Source of the DNA: Paracoccaceae bacterium
Lineage (GTDB): Bacteria; Pseudomonadota; Alphaproteobacteria; Rhodobacterales; Rhodobacteraceae
Reading direction: 5' to 3'
Length of the DNA stretch: 16,972 bases
NCBI GenBank assembly: GCA_003512825.1
Contig: DOOI01000196.1
Coordinates: 1 to 16,972 of the forward strand
The notes under the pieces are model-generated. The model ran no database searches. It had not been told where the DNA came from and saw only the letters and a program-made list of their open reading frames with translations. Made by a program: the position numbers and the translations under genes. Shown here one piece after another: positions 1 to 6,100 of this stretch. Position 1 is the first letter of the stretch; the number at the start of each line of letters is the position of its first letter.

Positions 1-586
1 GGTGGACCACTTCAGTGGGGGCACTCCAGGGCTCGGATGTGCCTTCTTGAAAAAGTCGCGCGTCTTCGAGGTCAAAGAACTCGATGATGAGGCCTTCATC
101 GGTGATGAGAGTTTCGATGTGGCGCAGGAGGTTGTCATCCAGCATGGTTTCGCCACCTTGCGCGCGCAGGGCCTCTTCGATGGAGCGGAGCGCGTCATCT
201 TAAGATTTCTCGCCGCTTTGATCGCTGCCTTCTTCGCTCACGCCCGACACGCCGCGCGATTGACGCGATTCTGTCGGGCGCAGACTGGTCGCACCTGTGC
301 CGGTTTGCGCGAGCATTTCCTCAGAGAAGACAGTTGTGCCTCCGAAGCTGCCGTCGCCTCCGCCAGAAATGCGATTGGCTGCGACCGTCGGGCTGAAATA
401 GTCAGCCAGACCTTTGCGCTGTTTCTCGGTTGTTGCGTTCAGCAGCCACATCAACATGAAAAAGGCCATCATTGCTGTGACGAAGTCCGCGTAGGCGACT
501 TTCCATGCGCCTCCGTGGTGACCTTCACCAGCAATTACCTTTTTCCGTTTGATGATGACTGGCGCCGCATTGGATTGCGTGCCCAT
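1..586 (-). pseudogene. motB: motB flagellar stator protein, interrupted by in-frame stop and cut by window edge
   Basis: MotB anchors the proton-driven flagellar stator to peptidoglycan. I chose the ATG at 584-586 because AAGG lies 8 bases upstream and the resulting N-terminus (MGTQSNAAPVIIKRKK) fits alphaproteobacterial MotB; a GTG at 595 and an ATG at 592 are in frame but badly spaced. The single membrane helix follows, with the proton-binding Asp at residue 34 in YADFVTAMMAFF. After 128 codons the frame meets TAA at 200-202. Reading straight through in the same frame continues without another stop to base 1 and looks like MotB (DDALRSIEEALRAQGG, then LITDEGLIIEFFDLED), so this is a nonsense change and not a frameshift. 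The OmpA-like peptidoglycan-binding domain would be lost. A sequencing error is possible. The gene runs off the left edge. Confidence 0.85.
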
Positions 587-666
587 CTCCATCACCTTTC
601 ACTCACCCAGGTTCAGGTTTAGCAAAGAAGGATTTCTGCGGAGTTAATAGGTAAAAGTCTGGGTAT

Positions 667-1632
667 TCAGAGTGTGGGGAGCAGCGCGCGCGGGCACCCA
701 ACCGCAAGGCGCAGGGTTGCTGTAATCGCCTCTGGCAAGAGGCCGTCGTCGCGCAGCGCCCGGGCTTCGACCAAGAGAGCGAGGGTGAGTGTTTCAAGGA
801 TTTCCTCGCGACCGAAATCGCGCGTGGGAACACGGGCGAAGCGACTTTCTTCTTTGGCGAGGTCTTCGGTCAGGGGGTCAATGACGCGGCCACCGCCGCC
901 GGGATAGCGATACCAGCCCCAACCGAGTGCGCGACCGATCCGACCCTCGGCATGGGCGCGGGGAGCAATCGGGTTGGTGTCATTCGGGGCGAGGAGGCGA
1001 CGGAGGGAAAGGGCCCAGTCGAGACCTGCGAGATCTTGCGCGGCATAGGGCCCAATCGCGAAGCCTGCCTCTTCGAGGATCTCGTCGATTTCCCACAATA
1101 CTGCCCCTTGCAGCATCAAATCATCTGCCGCGCGCCAGAGGGCGCTTTGCAAACGCGCACCGGGGGAGGGTTTGGTATCGGCGCGCAGGGCAAGATGAGC
1201 ATTGAGCGCCGCGGCCAGAGTATGAGCCAGGGGTGCATGGGCATTGAGGGACTGCGGCAGGCCAATTTCAAGGAGCGGCTGGAGCATTGGGAGACGATGG
1301 AGATCAAGCGAGAACCCTGTCGTGGGTGCAGCACTTGGCAGGAGGCGGGCAAGGGGCGCGGTATGCGTGCCGAGCAGGGCGGTGAGAAGCGGGTCTGGCA
1401 AGCTGCCGGAGTCGCAGAGGAGTTCGAAGCGCGCCTCTTGGGCGAGTGTCGGTGCAAGGGTTACGGGGACCCCGGCCCGGGCCAGCAGCGACCGGAGGCG
1501 TTCGGCATCATGCGGGTCAGGCTCGACGATGGTGACGGCTGTGCCTGTCTTGGCCAGCGCGGCGGCAAGTTCGAGAGCGAGGAGGCTACCGCCAAGGAAT
1601 GCAGCGCTGGAAAGATGCGGGAGTGTTGTCAT
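667..1632 (-). CDS. 3-hydroxyacyl-CoA dehydrogenase-like protein with degraded active site
   Basis: The protein has 321 residues. Residues 158-243 resemble the C-terminal 3HCDH domain of FadB/FadJ-type enzymes: an ALWRAADDLMLQGAV helix, EEAGFAIGPYAAQDLAGLD, then GWGWYRYPGGGGRVIDP. A second, weaker C-terminal repeat follows and ends early. The N-terminus keeps a Rossmann-like strand and an acidic turn (VTIVEPDP, 34-41), but the nucleotide loop is FLGGSLLALE instead of GxGxxG. The catalytic His normally found in a GLHFFNP motif is not evident around residues 106-123 (GFSLDLHRLPMLQPLLEI), and the usual Asn of PGFVGNRL is absent. By position, 36 bases after boxR, it might act on 3-hydroxyadipyl-CoA in lower benzoyl-CoA degradation. 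The residue losses argue for an inactive or decaying enzyme. The function is therefore open. Confidence 0.7.
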   Translation of the reverse strand: MTTLPHLSSAAFLGGSLLALELAAALAKTGTAVTIVEPDPHDAERLRSLLARAGVPVTLAPTLAQEARFELLCDSGSLPDPLLTALLGTHTAPLARLLPSAAPTTGFSLDLHRLPMLQPLLEIGLPQSLNAHAPLAHTLAAALNAHLALRADTKPSPGARLQSALWRAADDLMLQGAVLWEIDEILEEAGFAIGPYAAQDLAGLDWALSLRRLLAPNDTNPIAPRAHAEGRIGRALGWGWYRYPGGGGRVIDPLTEDLAKEESRFARVPTRDFGREEILETLTLALLVEARALRDDGLLPEAITATLRLAVGCPRALLPTL

Positions 1633-1667
1633 CAGCGCGAGATAGCCTTTCCGCCGGGAATTGCCAC

Positions 1668-2573
1668 CTAGCTGATGAACCCGCGAGTGCGAATGAGAGC
1701 TGTCAATTCGTCTGTTGATTCCGCCACACTGCGCCCTGTCGTGTCGAGGCGGGCTTCGGCGCGGGCATAGAGTGATTCCCGGCTGGAAAGGATCGATTTG
1801 AGTTGGTCCATGGCTTCGGGATTGCCCGCCATTGGGCGGGTATCGCCTTGGGCACGGACGCGGCTCATGTGCTCGTTAGGATCGGCGCGCAGCCAAATCG
1901 TGTGAAAGCGCGCCAAGAGCATGTTGTAGGTTTCTGGCTCGGCCACGATTCCGCCTGCGACGGCGAGAATCAGGTGTTCATGCGTGGAGATCACGCGGCT
2001 GACGGCTTGTGTCTCCAGCTTTCGGTAACCCTCTTGACCGTAGAGTGCCAAGACCTCGGTGACGGGCATTCCGGCGATTTCCTCGATCTCGCGATTGAGT
2101 TCGATGAAGGGCACGCCAAGTCGGGCACCGACGCGGGAGCCGAGGCTGGATTTCCCTGCGCCGCGCAGACCGACGAGGCAGATGCGATGCGCGCGCAATT
2201 CGGCGACGGGAAGTGGAGAGAGGATGTCCAGAACCTGCTCACGGATTACGGTGGGCGCGGTGCGGAACATTTCCGCGACCCGCAGCGAATCGCTTTCCCA
2301 TGGATCCTCTTCGGTCATGAGCCATTCGATGCGGTGATCAAGCGCTTGAGCGACCCGATGCAACAGAGCAATGGAAATGTTGCCTTCTCCGGCTTCGAGC
2401 TGGGCGAGATAGCGGGGGGAGACACCGGAGCGTTCCGAGAGCACACGGCGTGGAATGCCCTTGCGTTCGCGAGCGCGGCGCACGCGATCAGCAACGCGAA
2501 GGATCAAAACCTGCTCGGGGCTGTGCGGCTGGCTGGGCTGTACTTCGCCCCTGAAATTCGTGATTTCACCCAT
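1668..2573 (-). CDS. boxR: BoxR: XRE regulator fused to a shikimate-kinase-like effector domain
   Basis: This is the predicted benzoyl-CoA-responsive repressor of the box genes (BoxR/BzdR family). The 301 residues hold an XRE helix-turn-helix (about 24-87; core LSERSGVSPRYLAQLEAGEGN), a linker, then a shikimate-kinase-like domain (about 128-300) with Walker A GLRGAGKS at 135-142 and an AGG motif at 206-208. The shikimate-binding Asp of true kinases (DSDxxIE) is Asn160 here (ELNREIEE), as expected if the domain senses a ligand instead of making shikimate-3-phosphate. The ATG at 2571-2573 has AGGGG upstream. Its promoter region holds one predicted operator (2611-2624), consistent with autoregulation. 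A separate biosynthetic aroK would be expected elsewhere in the genome. Confidence 0.92.
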   Translation of the reverse strand: MGEITNFRGEVQPSQPHSPEQVLILRVADRVRRARERKGIPRRVLSERSGVSPRYLAQLEAGEGNISIALLHRVAQALDHRIEWLMTEEDPWESDSLRVAEMFRTAPTVIREQVLDILSPLPVAELRAHRICLVGLRGAGKSSLGSRVGARLGVPFIELNREIEEIAGMPVTEVLALYGQEGYRKLETQAVSRVISTHEHLILAVAGGIVAEPETYNMLLARFHTIWLRADPNEHMSRVRAQGDTRPMAGNPEAMDQLKSILSSRESLYARAEARLDTTGRSVAESTDELTALIRTRGFIS

Positions 2574-2610
2574 AGACCGCCCCTATGCACACCGTCTTTT
2601 CCTCGAATTA

Positions 2611-2624
2611 TGCACTATAATTCA
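2611..2624. promoter_or_regulatory. Predicted BoxR operator overlapping the boxR -10 box
   Basis: The sequence is TGCACTATAATTCA, matching TGCA-N6-TGCA with one mismatch. On the minus strand it contains TATAGT at 2619-2614, a good -10 element, placing transcription start near 2607 and giving boxR a leader of about 34 bases. A convincing -35 was not seen; TTTACG lies 19 bases upstream. Another lone TGCA occurs at 2586-2589. The gap between the thioesterase stop and boxR (2574-2658) shows no terminator, so read-through from the boxA transcript is possible. Confidence 0.7.
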
Positions 2625-2658
2625 TATTTGGCGCGCCGCGTAAATCCTGAAGACGCGC

Positions 2659-3072
2659 TCAAGGCTCCAAAAGTGCGCGGATCATCTCGGCAATTTCTGC
2701 GGGGGGACGTGTCTTGTGGAACGTGTTGGCGACGATGAAGACGCAGGTGAAGCGGCCTTCAAAGCACAGGATGCCATCCTGAAAGCCGTTGACGCGAAAA
2801 GAAATCGATGTGTCGCCCAAGCGCGAGGGGGCTACGTCGCAGACCAGCCGATGGCGCGGCGTGATTGGGGCGCGAAAGTCGATGTTCATATTGACGAATG
2901 GAGTGCCAAGGTTGCGGTCTAACTCCATCTGGAACCACCCGTCGCCACCCAAATGATGTTCCCACCAAGCGTTTATGGCATCGAGTGCAAACCATGGGAT
3001 CCGCGCCGTGTAGGCGATGCGCGCAGGGTCGCAATCGCCCCAAGTGACGCGGATCTCATGGGTGTAGGGCAC
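2659..3072 (-). CDS. 4HBT-family acyl-CoA thioesterase of the box operon (candidate benzoyl-CoA thioesterase)
   Basis: This is a 137-residue single hotdog-domain protein of the 4-hydroxybenzoyl-CoA thioesterase type. The active-site segment WGDCDPARIAY gives the catalytic Asp as Asp15, equivalent to Asp17 of the Pseudomonas 4HBT enzyme. The Gly usually following the proline-alanine pair is Arg (PARI instead of PAGI). The start is GTG at 3070-3072, directly after the boxA TAA, with GGAG inside the end of boxA, so translation is probably coupled. A benzoyl-CoA thioesterase is known from the Azoarcus evansii box cluster, where it is thought to recycle CoA when benzoyl-CoA or dead-end thioesters accumulate; the same role is inferred here. 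Substrate choice cannot be read from sequence. Confidence 0.87.
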   Translation of the reverse strand: MPYTHEIRVTWGDCDPARIAYTARIPWFALDAINAWWEHHLGGDGWFQMELDRNLGTPFVNMNIDFRAPITPRHRLVCDVAPSRLGDTSISFRVNGFQDGILCFEGRFTCVFIVANTFHKTRPPAEIAEMIRALLEP

Positions 3073-4260
3073 TTAGTAGGTCTCCACGTGATAGCGGCCC
3101 TCGGTGCGGAGTGTGTCGCGCAGTGCGGTCCACTGCTGACCAAAGGATTCGGCGATATTGGTGAAGGCCTGCTCGACGCCTTCTTCCATGCCGCGCAATC
3201 CGCAGATGTAGATATGCGTCTTGGGGTCTTGCAGCATTTCGGCCACGGCATCCTCTTCGGACCGCATCCGATCTTGCACGTATTCTTTGGGCTGGCCTTC
3301 GACGCGGCTGAACACGAGGTGCTTGTGCAGCAGGCGTTCGGGCACTTTACCCAAGGGGCCAAAGTAGGGCAGGGCACCGGGAGAGCGGGCTCCAAAGAAC
3401 ATCAGCATGCCGCCATTTTTCTCGCCGACGGTGCGTTGGCGTCGCATGGTGAAGGCGCGCATTGGTGCGGAACCCGTCCCGGTGCAGATCATCAAGAGGC
3501 GCGCAGAGGGATCATCCGGCATCAAGAAAGTGGCACCGAATGGACCCGTGACCTGCACTTCGTCGCCCTTTTTCAGGTCGCAGACATAGTTGGAGCACAG
3601 CCCGCCTTCTTCGCGTTTTACGGTGAGGGAGAGGTTGTTGTAGTTCGCGCGTTCGCCATCGCGGGGAGAGGAGATTGAATAGAGGCGCGGCAAGTGGGGT
3701 TTGCCATCGGCGGAGGTGCCGGGAGGGATAATGCCGATGGATTGGCCTTCAAGCGCCGGGAAGGGCTGGCCACCAAAGTCGAGGATGATGTGGCGCACGT
3801 CGTGGCCATCGTCATTGGTGAGCCTGTAGTTCCCCTGAACCTTGGCGGTGGCGGGCTTGCCCAAGGTATACATGTTCACCGAAGGCTTGGTTGCGCTGGC
3901 GGGTGCCTTTGCTTTGCCTCCGGCGCCTTTGTGCGCGTCGGCTAGCAGGGCTGCCATCGCGTCATCCAAGGCTTCGAGACCAGTAGAGGCTTCGTCTTGG
4001 CCAAGATCTTCTTGCGGGGGTAGTTCCGTGAAGCCGAATTGCTCTTCGAGCGTATAGGGCGTGTTGACCACGCGCCATTCATCAATCGATCCCGTCGGGC
4101 AAACCGGAATGCAATCCATGCAGAAATTGCATTTGTCGGCATCGACCACCACGTTTGATCCGTCATGCACGATGGCCTCGATCGGGCAGGACATTTCGCA
4201 GGTGTAGCAGCGAATGCAGATTTCCGGGTCGATCAGGTGCTGCTTGACAGGCTTGTTCAT
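3073..4260 (-). CDS. boxA: BoxA: reductase component of benzoyl-CoA 2,3-epoxidase
   Basis: BoxA passes electrons from NADPH through FAD and two Fe-S clusters to the oxygenase BoxB. The 395 residues begin with a bacterial-type 2x[4Fe-4S] ferredoxin domain: Cys15, 18, 21, 25 and Cys44, 47, 50, 54, each set followed by Pro. A low-complexity Ala/Gly/Lys linker (about 103-125) leads to a ferredoxin-NADP reductase module with the FAD motif RLYSISS at 192-198, GGLCSNYVCDL near 219-229, the nucleotide motif GTGSAP at 261-266, YICGLRGMEEGV near the end and a terminal Tyr as in plant-type FNRs. Length and order match the family. The ATG overlaps the stop of the 58-residue gene upstream (ATGA), and AAGGGA lies about 10 bases before it. 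Confidence 0.95.
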   Translation of the reverse strand: MNKPVKQHLIDPEICIRCYTCEMSCPIEAIVHDGSNVVVDADKCNFCMDCIPVCPTGSIDEWRVVNTPYTLEEQFGFTELPPQEDLGQDEASTGLEALDDAMAALLADAHKGAGGKAKAPASATKPSVNMYTLGKPATAKVQGNYRLTNDDGHDVRHIILDFGGQPFPALEGQSIGIIPPGTSADGKPHLPRLYSISSPRDGERANYNNLSLTVKREEGGLCSNYVCDLKKGDEVQVTGPFGATFLMPDDPSARLLMICTGTGSAPMRAFTMRRQRTVGEKNGGMLMFFGARSPGALPYFGPLGKVPERLLHKHLVFSRVEGQPKEYVQDRMRSEEDAVAEMLQDPKTHIYICGLRGMEEGVEQAFTNIAESFGQQWTALRDTLRTEGRYHVETY

Positions 4261-4433
4261 ACGCGTGGTTCCCTTGCATGCAGGACAACATCCGGCAGCA
4301 TCATCACCTCAAGCATAGCCTGACACAGACCGACACAGCCAGTACAGCCAATGCAGGTTGATGGCATGCGCGCCACAGCTTGCGCGATTTGCGCGGTACG
4401 TGGAGCATGGGCGATTTTACGGTCGGCTCTCAT
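4257..4433 (-). CDS. Small Cys-rich protein, putative single [4Fe-4S] ferredoxin-like partner of BoxA
   Basis: This 58-residue ORF is not a family I recognise. The ATG at 4431-4433 is preceded by AAGGGAGGA at 7 bases, one of the best ribosome binding sites in the window. The stop overlaps the boxA start by four bases (ATGA). Residues 27-37 read CIGCTGCVGLC, with Cys27, 30, 33 and 37 in CxxCxxCxxxC spacing typical of a [4Fe-4S] site, though the residue after the last Cys is Gln instead of the usual Pro. The N-terminus is basic (RADRK) and the C-terminus is hydrophobic then charged. No signal peptide is seen. Its place between the oxygenase and its Fe-S reductase suggests a role in electron transfer or cluster assembly for the epoxidase; this is inference. 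An in-frame upstream ATG at 4464-4466 lacks a good ribosome binding site. Confidence 0.72.
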   Translation of the reverse strand: MRADRKIAHAPRTAQIAQAVARMPSTCIGCTGCVGLCQAMLEVMMLPDVVLHAREPRV

Positions 4434-4514
4434 CCCGGTTCCTCCCTTGTGTGGTCCTGTTCGCATGGACCCTCGGCGAAACACGCGCCTGTAGCAACGC
4501 GTTGCGGCGGGGGT

Positions 4515-4541
4515 CCGAGGGGCACCCAGAGCGCCCCTCGG
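4515..4541 (-). other. Intercistronic mRNA stem-loop after boxB
   Basis: A perfect 9-bp inverted repeat (CCGAGGGGC / GCCCCTCGG) with a 9-base loop starts 8 bases after the boxB stop codon. It is not followed by a T tract, so it is more likely an mRNA-stabilising or processing hairpin than a terminator. A 12-base palindrome, GCAACGCGTTGC (4494-4505), follows before the small Cys-rich gene. Confidence 0.7.
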
Positions 4542-4549
4542 GAAATGGC

Positions 4550-6001
4550 TTATGCCATGTGCAGTTTCACGTATTCGAAATCGCCCGGCTTGTTATCAAT
4601 GCCAACTTTTGGCGGGGCAATCCAGCTGGCGTAAACGCCGGGCTCGTAAACAGGGTTCATCAGCGATTGGATGTAGTCGCCGTCAGCCTTGTTCGGCAGC
4701 CATTCGTCGACGCCCTTGTCGAACTCGGCCACGGAGATGTGGTTGCCTTCGGGGTTGAACGTGTGGTTTGCGAAAACGCCGATCTTGCGGTTGAAGGCTT
4801 CGTGGGGAAGCTTCATCTCGAAAGCGATGCCGGCCTTCTCGATGATTTTGTTCCAACGGCCTACGCCACCGGCAGCGTCCCGCGAGTAGTCGTCGCGCAG
4901 GCGCATGTTGATAGCAGTAAGTGCGGGCACTTCGTGACGCACGAGCTTGCCATCCACCATGTCCCAAACCGGGTAGGTCGCGTTGGTAAGCTTATGATCG
5001 TCGTCGATGCGGCTTTCCATGTAGCGGCCCTTGACGCCCGAGTTGAAGGCATTGGCCGCATTGGTGGACACTTCCTGACCGAAGAGGTCGAGCGACAGAG
5101 TGTAGTGCAGGTTCAGCTTCTTTTGGATGGTCGGCAGGTCGATCACACCGAAGGAGCGGATTTTCTCGATGTCATAGGGGTCGTCGATGCCGTTCTCTGC
5201 CATGATTTGGCAGGTGCGCTCGATCGTGCGGCCGACGCCAGTTTCACCAACAAACATATGGTGCGCTTCTTCAGTCAGCATGAAACGGCAGGTGCGCGAA
5301 AGCGGGTCGAAGCCGGATTGTGCCAGCGACTCGAGCTGCATCTTGCCATCACGGTCCGTGAAGTAAGTGAACATGAAGAACGACAGCCAGTCTGGCGTTT
5401 CTTCGTTGAAGGCGCCGAGCATACGCGGTGCTTCGTCGGAGCCGGACTGACGAAGCAGCAGGTCATCGGCCTCTTCGCGACCGTCCGCGCCGAAGTATTT
5501 GTGGAGCAGATAAACCATTGCCCAAAGGTGGCGGCCTTCTTCGACGTTAACCTGAAAGAGGTTCCGCATGTCATAAAGCGAAGGTGCGGTCCGGCCAAGG
5601 AAGCGCTGTTGTTCGACCGATGCTGGCTCGGTATCGCCTTGAATCACAATGAGGCGCTTGAGCATGTTGCGGTATTCGCCGGGCACTTCTTGCCATGCGG
5701 GCTGGCCAGCGTGCTCGCCACAGGGAATGGTGCGGCCTTCGACTTGTGGAGCCAGCAAGATACCCCAACGATACTCGGGCATCTTCACATAATCGAATTT
5801 CGCCCAGCCTTTGGGGTCAACAGACACGGCGGTGCGGAGATAGACCAGCGACTTTTGGAAGTTGTCGGGGATCAGGTCATTCCACCAGTTGATGTAGCCG
5901 GGGTGCCATTTTTCAAGCGCCTTGAGCACGCGTTTGTCGGTGCTCAGGCCCACGTTGTTGGGGATAAGTGTGTCGTAAGAGACATTGATAAGATCGAGCA
6001 T
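4550..6001 (-). CDS. boxB: BoxB: diiron oxygenase component of benzoyl-CoA 2,3-epoxidase
   Basis: BoxB inserts one oxygen atom into benzoyl-CoA to give the 2,3-epoxide. The 483-residue protein has the expected length. Candidate diiron ligands are Glu125, Glu155, His158 (EEGRHLW), Asp216, Glu245 and His248 (TEEAHHMF). Each lies five residues after the ligand I recall for Azoarcus evansii BoxB (E120, E150, H153, D211, E240, H243), a constant offset that supports an intact active site. The ATG at 5999-6001 has a strong GGAGGAAACC leader. It follows boxC after 99 bases that hold two matching hairpins, and precedes the small Cys-rich gene and boxA, so all should share the boxC promoter. Confidence 0.96.
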   Translation of the reverse strand: MLDLINVSYDTLIPNNVGLSTDKRVLKALEKWHPGYINWWNDLIPDNFQKSLVYLRTAVSVDPKGWAKFDYVKMPEYRWGILLAPQVEGRTIPCGEHAGQPAWQEVPGEYRNMLKRLIVIQGDTEPASVEQQRFLGRTAPSLYDMRNLFQVNVEEGRHLWAMVYLLHKYFGADGREEADDLLLRQSGSDEAPRMLGAFNEETPDWLSFFMFTYFTDRDGKMQLESLAQSGFDPLSRTCRFMLTEEAHHMFVGETGVGRTIERTCQIMAENGIDDPYDIEKIRSFGVIDLPTIQKKLNLHYTLSLDLFGQEVSTNAANAFNSGVKGRYMESRIDDDHKLTNATYPVWDMVDGKLVRHEVPALTAINMRLRDDYSRDAAGGVGRWNKIIEKAGIAFEMKLPHEAFNRKIGVFANHTFNPEGNHISVAEFDKGVDEWLPNKADGDYIQSLMNPVYEPGVYASWIAPPKVGIDNKPGDFEYVKLHMA

Positions 6002-6017
6002 GGTTTCCTCCGTTGAT

Positions 6018-6034
6018 GGCGGGAGCGACCCGCC
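6018..6034 (-). repeat. Intercistronic hairpin, copy 2 of a twin pair (boxB-proximal)
   Basis: On the mRNA strand this is GGCGGG-TCGCT-CCCGCC: a 6-bp GC stem with a 5-base loop, ending just before the boxB ribosome binding site. It differs from the copy at 6075-6091 by only two loop bases. Confidence 0.65.
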
Positions 6035-6074
6035 GCAGATTGTAACCGGGAACGGCTGTCGCCGGGGCCCGTAG

Positions 6075-6091
6075 GGCGGGACTGACCCGCC
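6075..6091 (-). repeat. Intercistronic hairpin, copy 1 of a twin pair (boxC-proximal)
   Basis: On the mRNA strand this is GGCGGG-TCAGT-CCCGCC, starting about 10 bases after the boxC stop. The stem is identical to that at 6018-6034. There is no T tract, so termination is unlikely; a role in segmental mRNA stability between boxC and boxB is inferred. Confidence 0.65.
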
Positions 6092-6100
6092 AATCGCGCG

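Noticed and set aside
2..622. A 206-codon plus-strand frame across motB
   Set aside because: Antisense shadow of motB, with His/Arg/Cys-rich composition and no family resemblance. The reverse strand reads as MotB on both sides of its stop.
2625..2658. GGCGCGCC palindrome near 2631-2638 as a possible terminator after the thioesterase
   Set aside because: The self-complementary run is too short to form a hairpin with a loop and has no T tract.
4434..4484. Longer N-terminus for the Cys-rich small protein
   Set aside because: Upstream in-frame ATGs have no purine-rich leader and would place the strong AAGGGAGGA site inside the gene.
4358..6016. A 552-codon open frame on the plus strand, antisense to boxB and the Cys-rich gene
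   Set aside because: It mirrors boxB codon structure, has no ribosome binding site or recognisable domain, and the minus strand encodes a clear BoxB with intact metal ligands.
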